This document shows, in pieces, positions 36,436 through 45,587 of a stretch of DNA of 64,000 bases. Each line of letters opens with the position of its first letter. The stretch's first letter is position 1. The DNA is from Luteibacter pinisoli (GTDB lineage Bacteria > Pseudomonadota > Gammaproteobacteria > Xanthomonadales > Rhodanobacteraceae), in the NCBI RefSeq assembly GCF_006385595.1, contig NZ_CP041046.1, positions 3,982,501 to 4,046,500 on the forward strand, in the 5' to 3' direction. The notes beneath the pieces were generated by a model. That model saw only the letters and a list, made by a program, of their open reading frames with translations, had not been told where the DNA came from and ran no database searches. The position numbers and the translations under genes are program-made.

Positions 36436-37407
36436 GTGAGTGCCCCCGGGCTGCCGGCGGGTTCATGCTGGGTGGTGACGGACGGCGCCGCCGGCAACCG
36501 GCGCCAGGCACTGGCCCTGGCCGAAGCGCTCACCCCCTCCATCCGCGAATTCGTCGTCGACCTGAGGGCACCGTGGTCCTGGTTCGCCCCGCGGCTGCTG
36601 CCCGGCGCGCGCCTGGCGCTGTCGCGGCACCGCGATCGCCTGCAGCCGCCGTGGCCCACCCTGGTGATTGGCTGTGGCCGCTCGGCGGCCTGGGCGACCC
36701 GGCAGGTGCATCAGTGGTCGAACGGCCGCGCCCTGTCCGTGCAGATCCTGGATCCGCGGATCGCGCCCCGCCATTGGGACCTCGTGGTTGCGCCGAAGCA
36801 CGACCACCTGCACGGCGACAACGTGCTCACCCCGCTCGGCTCGCTGAACCCGGTGGACGATGCGTGGCTGGCCGACGCCCGCGACGCGTTCGCCACCTTC
36901 GGCGAGCTGCCTGGGCCGCGCTTTGGCGTGCTGCTCGGCGGTGGCCGGCACGGTGCACCCATGGATGTGGCGGAACTGGCCGCCCTGCTGGAGGCCGTGA
37001 AGCGGCGCCAGGCCCATGAAGGCGGCTCGGTGCTGGTGGTCGCCTCGCGACGGACGCCGTCCGCCCTGCTACCGATGGTGCGCGAGGCGTTCCACGACGT
37101 GCCGGGCTTTGTCTGGGCGCCCGGCGATGAAGACCCGAACCCCTACCCCGGCGTGCTCGGCTGGGCCGACCGCCTGGTGGTCACCGCCGATTCGGTGAAC
37201 ATGCTGTCCGAGGCATGCGCCACCGGGCGACCGGTGCATACGCTGGTCAGCGCGCCGCTGGCGGCCAAGCTCGAGCGCTTCCACGCCGAACTGCGCGCCA
37301 CCCGGCGCCTGCACGACATCGACGCGAGCACGCCGCCGGTGCAGCCGGTGCTTCGTGAAACCGAATGGGTTGCCCAGCGGGTGCGCGAACACCTGGGGCT
37401 GGGCTAA
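36436..37407 (+). CDS. ELM1/DUF1022 family GT-B-like protein
   Basis: This 323-residue protein belongs to the family annotated as mitochondrial fission ELM1, whose bacterial members have a GT-B glycosyltransferase-like fold and no proven function. Signatures are CWVVTDGAAGNRRQALALAEAL at the N-terminus, IGCGRSAAWATRQ, PKHDHLHGDNVLTPLGSLN and the C-terminal VTADSVNMLSEACATGRPV. Start is GTG 36436. It is convergent with recG (six bases between stops) and divergent from the RutE gene. Proximity to LPS genes hints at cell-surface sugar work, which is inference. Confidence 0.86.
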   Translation: MSAPGLPAGSCWVVTDGAAGNRRQALALAEALTPSIREFVVDLRAPWSWFAPRLLPGARLALSRHRDRLQPPWPTLVIGCGRSAAWATRQVHQWSNGRALSVQILDPRIAPRHWDLVVAPKHDHLHGDNVLTPLGSLNPVDDAWLADARDAFATFGELPGPRFGVLLGGGRHGAPMDVAELAALLEAVKRRQAHEGGSVLVVASRRTPSALLPMVREAFHDVPGFVWAPGDEDPNPYPGVLGWADRLVVTADSVNMLSEACATGRPVHTLVSAPLAAKLERFHAELRATRRLHDIDASTPPVQPVLRETEWVAQRVREHLGLG

Positions 37408-37413
37408 GCGTCG

Positions 37414-39531
37414 TCAGGCGTCGACGTAGCGCGCGGCATCGCCAACCCAGCGGGCGATCAGCTGTTCGCAGCGCGCGGGGTAGTCACGCATCATGGCCTC
37501 GGCCACGCGCTGCACATCCGGCATGAGGTGCGCATCGCGGGCGAGGTCGGCAATACGGAACTGCAGCTGGCCGGTCTGCCGCGTGCCAAGCACTTCACCC
37601 GGCCCGCGCAATTCAAGGTCTTTCTCGGCGATGCGGAAACCATCGTTGGTTTCGCGCATCACCTGCAGGCGCTCGCGGGCCAGACGGGACAGCGGCGTCT
37701 GGTAAAGCAGCACGCAGGTGGACGCGATGGCGCCACGGCCGACGCGGCCTCGCAGCTGGTGCAACTGCGCCAGCCCGAGGCGCTCACTGTTTTCGATGAC
37801 CATGAGGCTGGCGTTGGGCACGTCCACGCCCACCTCGATGACGGTGGTGGCAACCAGCACGGCGATCTCGCCGCGCTTGAACGCATCCATCACCGACTGC
37901 TTTTCCTTGGGCTTCATGCGCCCGTGGATCAGGCCCACGGCGAGGTCCGGCAGGCCGGCGACGAGCTCGGCGTGCGCCACCTCGGCGGCCTGCGCGTTCA
38001 TCTGCTCGTTCTCTTCGATCAGGGTGCATACCCAGTACACCTGGCGGCCTTCCATGCAGGCGCCATGGATGCGTTCCATCACGTCGTAACGGCGTTCGCT
38101 GGAGATGGCCACGGTCTGCACCGGCGTGCGGCCGGGGGGCAGTTCGTCGATGGAGGAGACGTCGAGGTCGGCGTACGCGCTCATCGCCAGCGTGCGCGGG
38201 ATCGGCGTGGCGGTGAGCACGAGCTGGTGCGGGATCATGTCGCCTTCCGCACCCTTGTCGCGCAGGGCGAGGCGCTGGTGCACGCCAAAGCGGTGCTGTT
38301 CGTCGACGATGACCAGGCCGAGTTTGGCGAAGGCCACGCCTTCCTGCATCAGCGCATGCGTGCCCACCACGACGTGCGCGGCGCCACTGGCCGTGCGTGC
38401 GAGCGCGCTCTGCCGAGCCTTGCCCTGCACCTTGCCGGCGAGCCATTCGATATCCAGGCCCAGCGGCTCCAGCCAGGCGCGGAAGTTGCGCAGGTGCTGC
38501 TCGGCCAGCAGTTCGGTGGGGGCGACGAGCGCCACCTGGTAGCCGCCTTCGACAGCGGCCAGCGCGGCGAGCGCGGCGACCACGGTCTTGCCGCTGCCGA
38601 CATCACCCTGGACGAGGCGCAGCATGGGATGGGCGCGGGCGAGATCCTTGCCCACTTCAGCGGCGACGCGCGCCTGCGCCTTGGTGAGCTGGAACGGCAA
38701 GGAGGCGAGCAGGCGTTCGCGCAGCAGGCCGGCGTTCTTCAGCGCGGGCGCCTTGCGCTCCTTCACCGCCGCACGCATGCGCCGCAGCGTGAGGTGCTGG
38801 GTGAGCAGTTCTTCGAAGGCGAGGCGCTTGTGCGCGGGATGGGCACCCTCGCCCAGCTGGCGCAGGTCCACGTCCGGCGGTGGGCGATGCACGTAGAGCA
38901 GCGCGTCGCGCAGCGAGGTGAGGCCGAGCGGGCGGCCGACGTCTTCCGGAATGAGTTCAAGCCGATCGTCCGTCGGCAGGTGCTGCAAGGCCTTGGCGAT
39001 CACCGTGGCCAGGCGCCGCGGCCCCAGGCCTTCGGTGGTTGGGTACACCGGGGTGAGGCGCTCATCGACCACCACCGCATCGCTGTCTTCCAGGCGCTGG
39101 TATTGCGGGTGGACGATCTCCAGGCCCTGCGGTCCCTGGCGCACTTCGCCGAAGCAGAGCAGGCGCGTGCCTTTCTGCATCTGCTCCACCTGCGCCTTGC
39201 GGAAGTGGAAGAAGCGCAGCAACAGGGCGCGGCCCGACTCATCGCTGATGATCACTTTCAGCTGCGGGCGAAAGCGGAAGCCGCGCTCGACGACATCCAC
39301 GGTGCCTTCCACCTGCGCGCGGTCGCCGGGGCGCAGTTCGCCGATGGGGATCACCGTGGTGCGGTCTTCGTAACGCAGCGGCAGGTGGAACCAGAGGTCC
39401 TGCACTTCGCGCAGGCCGAGCTTGCCGAGCGTTTCGGCAAGCGCGGGCCCCACGCCGCCGAGGGTGGTCAGCGGCGCGCGGCCAGGGTCCGCCGGCGGTG
39501 CGGCGGATGGGGTGCCGGCGCTGCGTGCCAC
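37414..39531 (-). CDS. recG: ATP-dependent DNA helicase RecG
   Basis: RecG reverses stalled replication forks and migrates branched DNA. The 705-residue protein has the N-terminal wedge (OB) domain with WFHLPLRYEDRT, then helicase motifs: GDVGSGKTVVAALA (Walker A), VDEQHRFGV (DEQH box), TATPIPRTLAMS and QLRGRVGRG (motif VI), followed by the TRG region. The start is GTG 39531. It lies 16 bases downstream of ridA in the rpoZ-spoT-ridA-recG series. Confidence 0.97.
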   Translation of the reverse strand: MARSAGTPSAAPPADPGRAPLTTLGGVGPALAETLGKLGLREVQDLWFHLPLRYEDRTTVIPIGELRPGDRAQVEGTVDVVERGFRFRPQLKVIISDESGRALLLRFFHFRKAQVEQMQKGTRLLCFGEVRQGPQGLEIVHPQYQRLEDSDAVVVDERLTPVYPTTEGLGPRRLATVIAKALQHLPTDDRLELIPEDVGRPLGLTSLRDALLYVHRPPPDVDLRQLGEGAHPAHKRLAFEELLTQHLTLRRMRAAVKERKAPALKNAGLLRERLLASLPFQLTKAQARVAAEVGKDLARAHPMLRLVQGDVGSGKTVVAALAALAAVEGGYQVALVAPTELLAEQHLRNFRAWLEPLGLDIEWLAGKVQGKARQSALARTASGAAHVVVGTHALMQEGVAFAKLGLVIVDEQHRFGVHQRLALRDKGAEGDMIPHQLVLTATPIPRTLAMSAYADLDVSSIDELPPGRTPVQTVAISSERRYDVMERIHGACMEGRQVYWVCTLIEENEQMNAQAAEVAHAELVAGLPDLAVGLIHGRMKPKEKQSVMDAFKRGEIAVLVATTVIEVGVDVPNASLMVIENSERLGLAQLHQLRGRVGRGAIASTCVLLYQTPLSRLARERLQVMRETNDGFRIAEKDLELRGPGEVLGTRQTGQLQFRIADLARDAHLMPDVQRVAEAMMRDYPARCEQLIARWVGDAARYVDA

Positions 39532-39547
39532 GGGGACGGCAGGCGCC

Positions 39548-39931
39548 TTACGGCAGGACGAGGATGGCGTCCACTTCGACGTGGGCGCCCTTCGGCAGGC
39601 CCGACACTTCGATGGTGGAACGCGCCGGGTACGGCTGCTGGAAGTACTCGGCCATCACGGCGTTCACCGCGGCGAAGTTACCCAGGTCGGTGACATAGAT
39701 GCCCACGCGGACGATATCGGCCAGCTTGCCACCCGCGGCTTCGGCCACGGCGACGAGGTTGTCGAACACGCGGCGGGTCTGCGCGGTGATATCGCCATCG
39801 ACGAGGTTGCCGGTGGCCGGGTCCAGCGGAATCTGGCCCGAGAAGTACACGGTATTGCCGGCGCGCACGGCCTGCGAATACGGGCCAATGGCCGCCGGGG
39901 CCTTGTCGGTGGCAACGATGCTGCGGGTCAT
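39548..39931 (-). CDS. ridA: RidA family reactive enamine/imine deaminase
   Basis: This 127-residue protein hydrolyses reactive enamines and imines such as 2-aminoacrylate, sparing PLP enzymes. Typical elements are APAAIGPYSQAVRAGNTVYFSGQIPLDP, GGKLADIVRVGIYVTDL and PARSTIEVSGLPKGAHVEVDA, which contains the catalytic arginine. The ATG at 39931 was chosen over a TTG two codons upstream. It lies between spoT and recG on the same strand. Confidence 0.95.
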   Translation of the reverse strand: MTRSIVATDKAPAAIGPYSQAVRAGNTVYFSGQIPLDPATGNLVDGDITAQTRRVFDNLVAVAEAAGGKLADIVRVGIYVTDLGNFAAVNAVMAEYFQQPYPARSTIEVSGLPKGAHVEVDAILVLP

Positions 39932-39981
39932 GGGCAATCCTCGAAAGAGAAGCCCCGAGTTTACGGAGGTGCCGCGCCGGG

Positions 39982-42162
39982 TTAAAGCGGGTGGCGGTAA
40001 ACGCCGCTGACCACGCCGGTGCGGCGCACGCGGCGCATCACGTCAGCCAGGTGCTTGCGGCCCTTCACTTCGATGGCGAACAGCAGCGTGGCGGCGGTGC
40101 TGTCACGCTCGATGTATTCCACGTTTTCGATGTTCGAGCCCGCATCGGCGATCGCCGCGGCCACGGTGGCGAGGACGCCCGGGCGGTTGAGCACTTCGAT
40201 GCGCAGTTCGGCGCGGTAATCGCCCGTGACATCGCGATCCCACTCGATGGCGACGATGCGCTCAGGCGTCTTGCGGAACTCGGCGACGTTCGGGCATTCC
40301 ACCCGATGCACCACGATGCCCTTGCCCGACGACAGGAAGCCGATGATCTCGTCACCCGGCAAGGGGTGGCAGCAGTTGCCGAAGCTGAGCACGCCGCGCT
40401 CGGCACCGGTGATGTGGATCTTCTCCACCGGGTGCTCGGTGGGCGCCTGCGGATGCGTATCGCGCGGGCCCATCACCGCGACCAGCTGGCCAGCCACCTG
40501 GTCGGCAAAGCGATTGCCGAGGGCGATTTCCGAGAGCAGCTCTTCGAGGCGCTTGAACTTGGCTTCGTCAAGGAAACGATCGAGCACCGGCGGCGGGATG
40601 GCATCGAGGCTGAGGCCGCGGGCATCGAGCGCGCGGTCGAGCATGCGATGGCCGAAGTCCACGGCGTCTTCGTGCTGCAGGTGTTTCAGGTACTGGCGAA
40701 TGGCCGTACGCGCCTTGCCGGTGACGACCGCTTCCAGCCATGCCGGATTCGGTACGGCCGACGGTGCCGTGATGATTTCCACCACCTGGCCGGAGATGAG
40801 GCGCGTGCGCAACGGCACCAGTTTCTTGTCGACGCGCGCGGCCACGGCGTGGTCGCCCACGTCGGTATGCACGGCGTAGGCGAAGTCCAGCGCGGTGGCG
40901 TTGCGAGGCAGCGAAAAGATGTCGCCGCGCGGCGTGAACAGATAGACCTCATCCGGGAACAGGTCGATCTTGACGTTTTCCAGGAACTCGGCGGCCGACG
41001 GCGTGCCCGCCTGGCTGTCGGCCAGGTTGGAGAGCCATTCGCGCGCACGCAGCTGCGCGCTGTTGGCCGGGCCCGAATCGGTCTTGTACGCCCAGTGCGC
41101 GGCGACGCCACGCTCGGCGACGGATTCCATCTCCGAGGTGCGGATCTGGATTTCGATCGGCGCGCCGAACGGCCCGAGCAGCACGGTATGCAGCGACTGG
41201 TAGCCGTTGCCCTTGGGAATGGCGATGAAATCCTTGAAGCGCGCGTCCACCGGCTTGTAGAGGCCGTGCACCGAACCCAGCGCCATGTAGCAGTGCATGG
41301 CCGAGTCGGTGACCACGCGGAAGCCGTACACATCCATCAGCTGCGCGAACGATTTGTGCTCGTTGCGCATCTTCGAATAGATGCTCCACGCGCTCTTGAT
41401 GCGGCTGACGGCGCGGCCAGGGATCTTGTCGGCGGCGAGGCGGCCTTCCAGCGCCATCTCGATCTTCGCCATGGCCTCGCGGCGGTTGCCCAGCGCGGCG
41501 CGGATGCGCTCGCCGATGATCCGGTGGCGGTCCGGGTACAGGGCCTTGAAGCCGAGGTCCTGGAGTTCCGCCTTGAACTTGTTCATGCCCAGGCGCTGCG
41601 CGATGGGCGCGTAGATCTCCAGCGTTTCGCGCGCGATGCGGCGGCGCGATTCGCCATCTTTCGCGCCCAGCGTGCGCATGTTGTGCAGGCGGTCGGAGAG
41701 CTTGATGAGGATGACGCGCAGGTCGCGCGCCATGGCCAGCAGCATCTTCCGGAAACTTTCCGCATCCGCTTCCGCACGGCTGGAGAAACGCATCTTGTCG
41801 AGCTTGGTGACGCCGTCGACCAGTTCGGCCACGGTTTCGCCAAACGCGCCGGCGAGTTCCTCGCGGCTGAGCTGGGTGTCTTCAAGGGTGTCGTGCAGGA
41901 TCGCCGCGATGATCGTCTCGGCATCGAGGCCGAGCTCGGCGAGCACCTGGGCGACAGCGACCGGATGCGTGATGTACGGCTCGCCGGATTTACGCGTCTG
42001 CCCTTCGTGCGCCACCGCGCCGACAAGGAACGCGCGGCGGATGCGCATCACCTGTTCTTTGGGCAGGTACGCGCCCACGCGATCTTCCAGCGCCTGCACA
42101 TAGGCGGGCACCGGGGTGTCGTCGGAGACGTCAGTCATTTTTTTCGCGGGGATGACTTCCAT
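39982..42162 (-). CDS. spoT: Bifunctional (p)ppGpp synthetase/hydrolase
   Basis: SpoT makes and degrades the stringent-response alarmone (p)ppGpp. The 726-residue protein has an N-terminal HD hydrolase domain (ILHDTLED with HD at 90-91), a synthetase domain with YGFRVV, GNGYQSLHT and EIQIRTSEM, a TGS domain (VYLFTPRGDIFSLPRNATALDFAYAVHTDVG) and a C-terminal ACT domain. Both the HD pair and the synthetase signatures look intact, so both activities are expected. It is preceded by rpoZ, 119 bp upstream on the same strand, as in many proteobacteria. Confidence 0.97.
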   Translation of the reverse strand: MEVIPAKKMTDVSDDTPVPAYVQALEDRVGAYLPKEQVMRIRRAFLVGAVAHEGQTRKSGEPYITHPVAVAQVLAELGLDAETIIAAILHDTLEDTQLSREELAGAFGETVAELVDGVTKLDKMRFSSRAEADAESFRKMLLAMARDLRVILIKLSDRLHNMRTLGAKDGESRRRIARETLEIYAPIAQRLGMNKFKAELQDLGFKALYPDRHRIIGERIRAALGNRREAMAKIEMALEGRLAADKIPGRAVSRIKSAWSIYSKMRNEHKSFAQLMDVYGFRVVTDSAMHCYMALGSVHGLYKPVDARFKDFIAIPKGNGYQSLHTVLLGPFGAPIEIQIRTSEMESVAERGVAAHWAYKTDSGPANSAQLRAREWLSNLADSQAGTPSAAEFLENVKIDLFPDEVYLFTPRGDIFSLPRNATALDFAYAVHTDVGDHAVAARVDKKLVPLRTRLISGQVVEIITAPSAVPNPAWLEAVVTGKARTAIRQYLKHLQHEDAVDFGHRMLDRALDARGLSLDAIPPPVLDRFLDEAKFKRLEELLSEIALGNRFADQVAGQLVAVMGPRDTHPQAPTEHPVEKIHITGAERGVLSFGNCCHPLPGDEIIGFLSSGKGIVVHRVECPNVAEFRKTPERIVAIEWDRDVTGDYRAELRIEVLNRPGVLATVAAAIADAGSNIENVEYIERDSTAATLLFAIEVKGRKHLADVMRRVRRTGVVSGVYRHPL

Positions 42163-42281
42163 CGGAATGCCTCGCGCCCTGGTTCAGGCGACCCGGCCTC
42201 CCGCGCGCGGCTTCAGGAGCCGCGCTTCAACAACGTGCGCAGTGAACGGATGGTCGCTGGGTCGACAGGGACCCGGCGTCA

Positions 42282-42572
42282 TCAGTCATCTCCGCCCTTC
42301 GAGAGGTCGTCGTCCACTTCCGTGGCGGCCCACTCGAGGGCTTCGCGCTCGGCACGCTCGCGAGCGGCGCGATCGATCTCGTCGATCATGGTTTCGTTGA
42401 CGCGGCCTTCGGCGATCTCGCGCAGGGCGAGCACGGTCGGCTTGTCGTTGTTCGGATCGAGGGTCGGCTCGGCGCCCTTGGAGAGCTGGCGAGCACGCTT
42501 GGTCGCCATGAGCACGAGCTCAAAGCGATTGTCGACTACCTCGAGGCAGTCTTCGACAGTAATACGGGCCAT
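42282..42572 (-). CDS. rpoZ: DNA-directed RNA polymerase omega subunit
   Basis: This 96-residue protein is the small RNA polymerase subunit that helps assemble beta-prime and forms part of a ppGpp site. It begins MARITVEDCLEVVDNRFELV and contains ATKRARQLSKG and KPTVLALREIAEG, the family core. The acidic tail (TEVDDDLSKGGDD) is longer than in E. coli. It is followed by spoT. In related genomes gmk usually lies directly upstream; here gmk is 4.6 kb away with the mla genes in between. Confidence 0.97.
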   Translation of the reverse strand: MARITVEDCLEVVDNRFELVLMATKRARQLSKGAEPTLDPNNDKPTVLALREIAEGRVNETMIDEIDRAARERAEREALEWAATEVDDDLSKGGDD

Positions 42573-42609
42573 TTCAAATCCTTGACAACAAAGACACTTA
42601 TGACCGTGC

Positions 42610-42639
42610 AGTTTAGCGGTGCGGGCCGTTGGCTGTCCA
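42610..42639 (-). promoter_or_regulatory. Candidate sigma-70 promoter of rpoZ-spoT
   Basis: On the minus strand TGGACA (42639-42634) and TAAACT (42615-42610) are separated by 18 bp and would start transcription near 42602, about 30 nt before the rpoZ ATG. The match is moderate. Confidence 0.4.
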
Positions 42640-42748
42640 TTGGGTGGGGGGTATGATGCCGGGTTCTGGCCAGGAAGGACGGGTGTTAGTGCAAATAATC
42701 AAACCAAGCGGTACACTAAAGTATCGCCCCACCCCCAGAGTCACCCCG

Positions 42749-43579
42749 ATGCACCCGAAGATCAACGTCAAGCAGTTGGCCCGCCTTGCCTTTGGCGCGG
42801 TCGCCCTGGCCCTGCTTGCGGCATGCCACATTGCCCCGCCACGCACCGACGACCCGAACGAAAACGTCAACCGAAAGGTTTACGCGTTCAACGACAAGCT
42901 GGACAAGGCGGTTATCCGCCCTGTGGCCGTGGGCTACCGTAACGTCACCACCCCGGCCGTACGGACGGCGGTGAGCGACTTCTATACGAATATCCGCCTG
43001 CCCATCACCATCGGCAACCAGCTGCTCCAGGGCCGCCCGGGCCAGGCCGCTGTGACCACCGGCCGCTTCGTGGTGAACCTTGGCATCGGCTTCCTGGGCT
43101 TCAAGGACCCGGCCAGCATGCTGGGCATGCCGCTGTACGACAGCGACTTCGGCGTGACCCTGGCCCGCTGGGGCGTGCCCGAGGGCGAGTACCTGGTGCT
43201 CCCCTTCGTCGGCCCGACCACGGTGCGCGATGTCTGGAAGCTCCCGGTGGACAGCTACTTCTTCGATCCGCTGAGCTACCTGTCGCGTAACCACGACTTC
43301 CACCACGGCGAGTACTACGTCCCGTCGGTGCTTTACCTCGTGACCCTGCGCGCCCGGGCGATCGATGCGGAGAGCTTCCTGGCTTCCGCGTACGACCCTT
43401 ACGTGTTCATGCGCGACGCCTACCGCCAGCAGCGCCTCTACCAGATCTACGACGGCAACCCGCCGGAGGACGTGATCGAGAAGATGCAGGGCGTGGGCGA
43501 CAGCAAGGATTTCGACCCGGACCAGCTGCTCAAGGAGCAGCACTCCTGGGAGAAGCAGAACGGGCAGAACCCGGACTGA
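42749..43579 (+). CDS. mlaA: MlaA/VacJ outer-membrane lipoprotein of the Mla system
   Basis: MlaA removes phospholipids from the outer leaflet of the outer membrane and passes them to MlaC. The 276-residue precursor has a lipobox ALLAAC (C26). The mature part shows DPNENVNRKVYAFNDKLDKAVIRPVAVGY, RLPITIGNQLLQG and GVPEGEYLVLPFVGPTTVRD, all MlaA hallmarks. The start at ATG 42749 gives a proper lipoprotein signal; the frame is open upstream without such a signal. It is convergent with mlaFEDCB, sharing a palindromic terminator, and divergent from rpoZ. Confidence 0.95.
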   Translation: MHPKINVKQLARLAFGAVALALLAACHIAPPRTDDPNENVNRKVYAFNDKLDKAVIRPVAVGYRNVTTPAVRTAVSDFYTNIRLPITIGNQLLQGRPGQAAVTTGRFVVNLGIGFLGFKDPASMLGMPLYDSDFGVTLARWGVPEGEYLVLPFVGPTTVRDVWKLPVDSYFFDPLSYLSRNHDFHHGEYYVPSVLYLVTLRARAIDAESFLASAYDPYVFMRDAYRQQRLYQIYDGNPPEDVIEKMQGVGDSKDFDPDQLLKEQHSWEKQNGQNPD

Positions 43580-43595
43580 CCTCCCACCAGGCACC

Positions 43596-43629
43596 CACAA
43601 AAAAAGCCCCGCAAGGGGCTTTTTTTGTG
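43596..43629. terminator. Bidirectional terminator shared by mlaA and the mlaFEDCB operon
   Basis: CACAAAAAAAGCCCC and GGGGCTTTTTTTGTG form a perfect 15-bp palindrome around loop GCAA. Both strands end in a U tract, so it can stop both convergent transcripts. Confidence 0.92.
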
Positions 43630-43644
43630 GGCCGTACCTCCGGT

Positions 43645-43941
43645 TTACAGGAGGGTGGCGACGCCGGAGACGCGGGCCAGGGCTTCGAGGCCGGCGGGGG
43701 CATTGGCCACCCTCAGGTCGTTGCCTTTCTGCCGTGCGTGCGCCAGCAGCGCCAGCACGGTGGCGAGGCCAGCGCTATCGGCCTGGGTGACACCGGCCAG
43801 GTCCAGCTTGGCCGGCGTGGCGCGGTCCAGTGCGGTGCGGCCTGCCTCGAGGGCAGCCGCCGCCGTACCGAACGTCAACGCGCCGGAGACCCTGAGGGCC
43901 CCCGGCGCATCGGCCAGCTGGAACGTGGCCGGCTGGCTCAC
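43645..43941 (-). CDS. mlaB: MlaB, STAS domain subunit of the Mla ABC transporter
   Basis: This 98-residue STAS-domain protein would bind the ATPase MlaF and stabilise the inner-membrane complex. Features are LRVSGALTFGTAAAALEAG and KLDLAGVTQADSAGLATVLALLAHAR, with the DSAGL loop typical of STAS domains; the serine and following residues contact MlaF in known complexes. It overlaps the mlaC stop by four bases (ATGA), the last gene of the gmk-mlaFEDCB series. Confidence 0.9.
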   Translation of the reverse strand: MSQPATFQLADAPGALRVSGALTFGTAAAALEAGRTALDRATPAKLDLAGVTQADSAGLATVLALLAHARQKGNDLRVANAPAGLEALARVSGVATLL

Positions 43942-44630
43942 TTGTTGCCGCCGGCCTGGGCACCGCCGCCGGTGTCCTGCTTCATTTCGTCGATGGCCGC
44001 GGAGCCCTTCGATTCCAGGTCGGCCGTCAGCTTGTCCAGGCCTTCCTTCTTGATCTCGGCATCCACCTGGTTGCGGTAGTTGGTGATGTACGAGATGCCC
44101 TCGATGATCACGTCATACGCCTTCCAGTCGCCGCTGGCGCTCTTGCGGAACGCGTAGTCGACCGACACCGACTTGCCGTCGTCCAGCATCACCTGGGTGC
44201 GGACCACGGTGCGCTTGTTGTTGAGGTCGCCGGAGAACGGCAGCACCTTCACGCGGCCGCGGGTGTAGTTGAGCAGGCCCTCGGCGTAACGATGGGTGAT
44301 CGAGTTGTAGAACGCCTTGGCGAAGCGCTCACGCTGCTGCGGCGTGGCCTTGGTGGCGTTCTGGCCCAGCACGAGGATGGACGCGTAATCGATGTCGAAG
44401 TGCGGCAGGAAGGTGTCGTCGATGACGGCGATCAGCTTTTCCTTGTCGTTCTTCAGCTCGGCCTGGTGGCCTTCGATGGCCTTGGCGAGGTCGTCCGAAA
44501 TGGTCTGGACGATCTGTTCCGGGCCCTGGCCCTGTGCAGCCGCCGCCGGCGCTGCCGCCTGGGCAAACACGGGGGCCGCGGCAACGGTGCCGACGGCAAG
44601 GGCAATAGCGAGGGAAAGCTGACGCAGCAT
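43938..44630 (-). CDS. mlaC: MlaC periplasmic phospholipid-binding protein
   Basis: MlaC shuttles phospholipids between MlaA at the outer membrane and MlaFEDB at the inner membrane. The 230-residue precursor has a signal peptide (MLRQLSLAIALAVGTVAAAPVFA). It shows the MlaC core FLPHFDIDYASILVLGQN, RFAKAFYNSITHRYAEGLLNY, VDYAFRKSASGDWKAYDVIIEGISYITNYR. An alanine/glutamine-rich stretch follows the signal. It starts 23 bases after mlaD. Confidence 0.95.
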   Translation of the reverse strand: MLRQLSLAIALAVGTVAAAPVFAQAAAPAAAAQGQGPEQIVQTISDDLAKAIEGHQAELKNDKEKLIAVIDDTFLPHFDIDYASILVLGQNATKATPQQRERFAKAFYNSITHRYAEGLLNYTRGRVKVLPFSGDLNNKRTVVRTQVMLDDGKSVSVDYAFRKSASGDWKAYDVIIEGISYITNYRNQVDAEIKKEGLDKLTADLESKGSAAIDEMKQDTGGGAQAGGNK

Positions 44631-44653
44631 GCGATGTCTCCTGGGTTCCGGCC

Positions 44654-45529
44654 TTACTTCTTGCCGGAGGTATCGGGTTGGGTGCCGCCCTGGGCGCCAC
44701 CGGATTTGTTGTCGCTCGGCGAGCCGTTCACGAGGAACTTGCCGATCAGGTCTTCCAGCTGCAGCGCAGACTGCGTCAGCACGAGCTGATCGCCGTCGGC
44801 CAGGAACGACGGGGAGCCGCCGGGCTGGATCGCAACATACTGGCTACCGATCAAACCGCTTGTGAACACCGCCGCGGCCGAGTCATCAGGTATCTGGGAG
44901 TAGCGCTTGTCGATCGCAAGGGTCACGGTGGCTTCGACAGCACCCGGCTTGACCACCACCGACTCGACGCTGCCGATGGGCACGCCGGCCATTTTCACCG
45001 CGGCGCCAGGCTGCAGGCCGCCGATGTTGGTGAATTCACCCGTGACATGGAAGGTTCCGCCCAGGCGATCCGGGGCGCTGCCGCCACCGAAGAACTTGCC
45101 GATCATCTCTTCCAGCTGCTGCGCCGGGCGGGTAAAGGCGAGCGCCCCACCCTCCTTCACCGGGTTCTTCGACTGGCCGTACTGCAGGCCGATGTACTGG
45201 TCACCCAGCAGGCCGCTGGTGTAGATGGTGGCCACGGAGTCATCGGGGATGTCCTTGCGGGCATCGTCGATGGCCAGGGTCACCTTCGCTTCTTCCTTGC
45301 CCGGCACCAGGTCGATCGCGGTGACCGAGCCGACGCGGACGCCGGCCACTTTCACCGGGGCACGCACCTTCAGCTGGCCGACGTTGGCGAAGCGGGTTTC
45401 CACGTTGTACGTGGAACCGCCGTGCTGGTTGGCGACGGAGGTGGTCTGGGTGGCCAGGTAGGCCAGCGCGGCAAAGCCAAGCACGATGAACAGGCCGGTG
45501 CCGACGGCATAGGAACGTCTCTGGGTCAC
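44654..45529 (-). CDS. mlaD: MlaD substrate-binding protein with two tandem MCE domains
   Basis: MlaD is the periplasmic ring of the MlaFEDB phospholipid transporter, anchored by one N-terminal helix (about 10-28). E. coli MlaD has a single MCE domain and about 183 residues; this one has 291. Two homologous units are visible about 119 residues apart: VKVAGVRVGSV and VKMAGVPIGSV, VTLAIDD and VTLAIDK, TSGLLGDQYIGLQ (104-116) and TSGLIGSQYVAIQ (223-235), and LEEMIGKFF and LEDLIGKFL closing each. The second unit is the closer match to E. coli MlaD. The tail (271-291) is Gly/Ser/Lys-rich and likely disordered. A two-ring hexamer is inferred. Confidence 0.93.
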   Translation of the reverse strand: MTQRRSYAVGTGLFIVLGFAALAYLATQTTSVANQHGGSTYNVETRFANVGQLKVRAPVKVAGVRVGSVTAIDLVPGKEEAKVTLAIDDARKDIPDDSVATIYTSGLLGDQYIGLQYGQSKNPVKEGGALAFTRPAQQLEEMIGKFFGGGSAPDRLGGTFHVTGEFTNIGGLQPGAAVKMAGVPIGSVESVVVKPGAVEATVTLAIDKRYSQIPDDSAAAVFTSGLIGSQYVAIQPGGSPSFLADGDQLVLTQSALQLEDLIGKFLVNGSPSDNKSGGAQGGTQPDTSGKK

Positions 45530-45587
45530 GGCACGGTCCTCGAATGGAATACGGAAAGGGTGGCGGTCATGGTGGGTCTCCGTGGCC

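Noticed and set aside
39982..42585. An 864-codon plus-strand frame opposite spoT
   Set aside because: spoT has intact HD, synthetase, TGS and ACT regions; the opposite frame has no domain.
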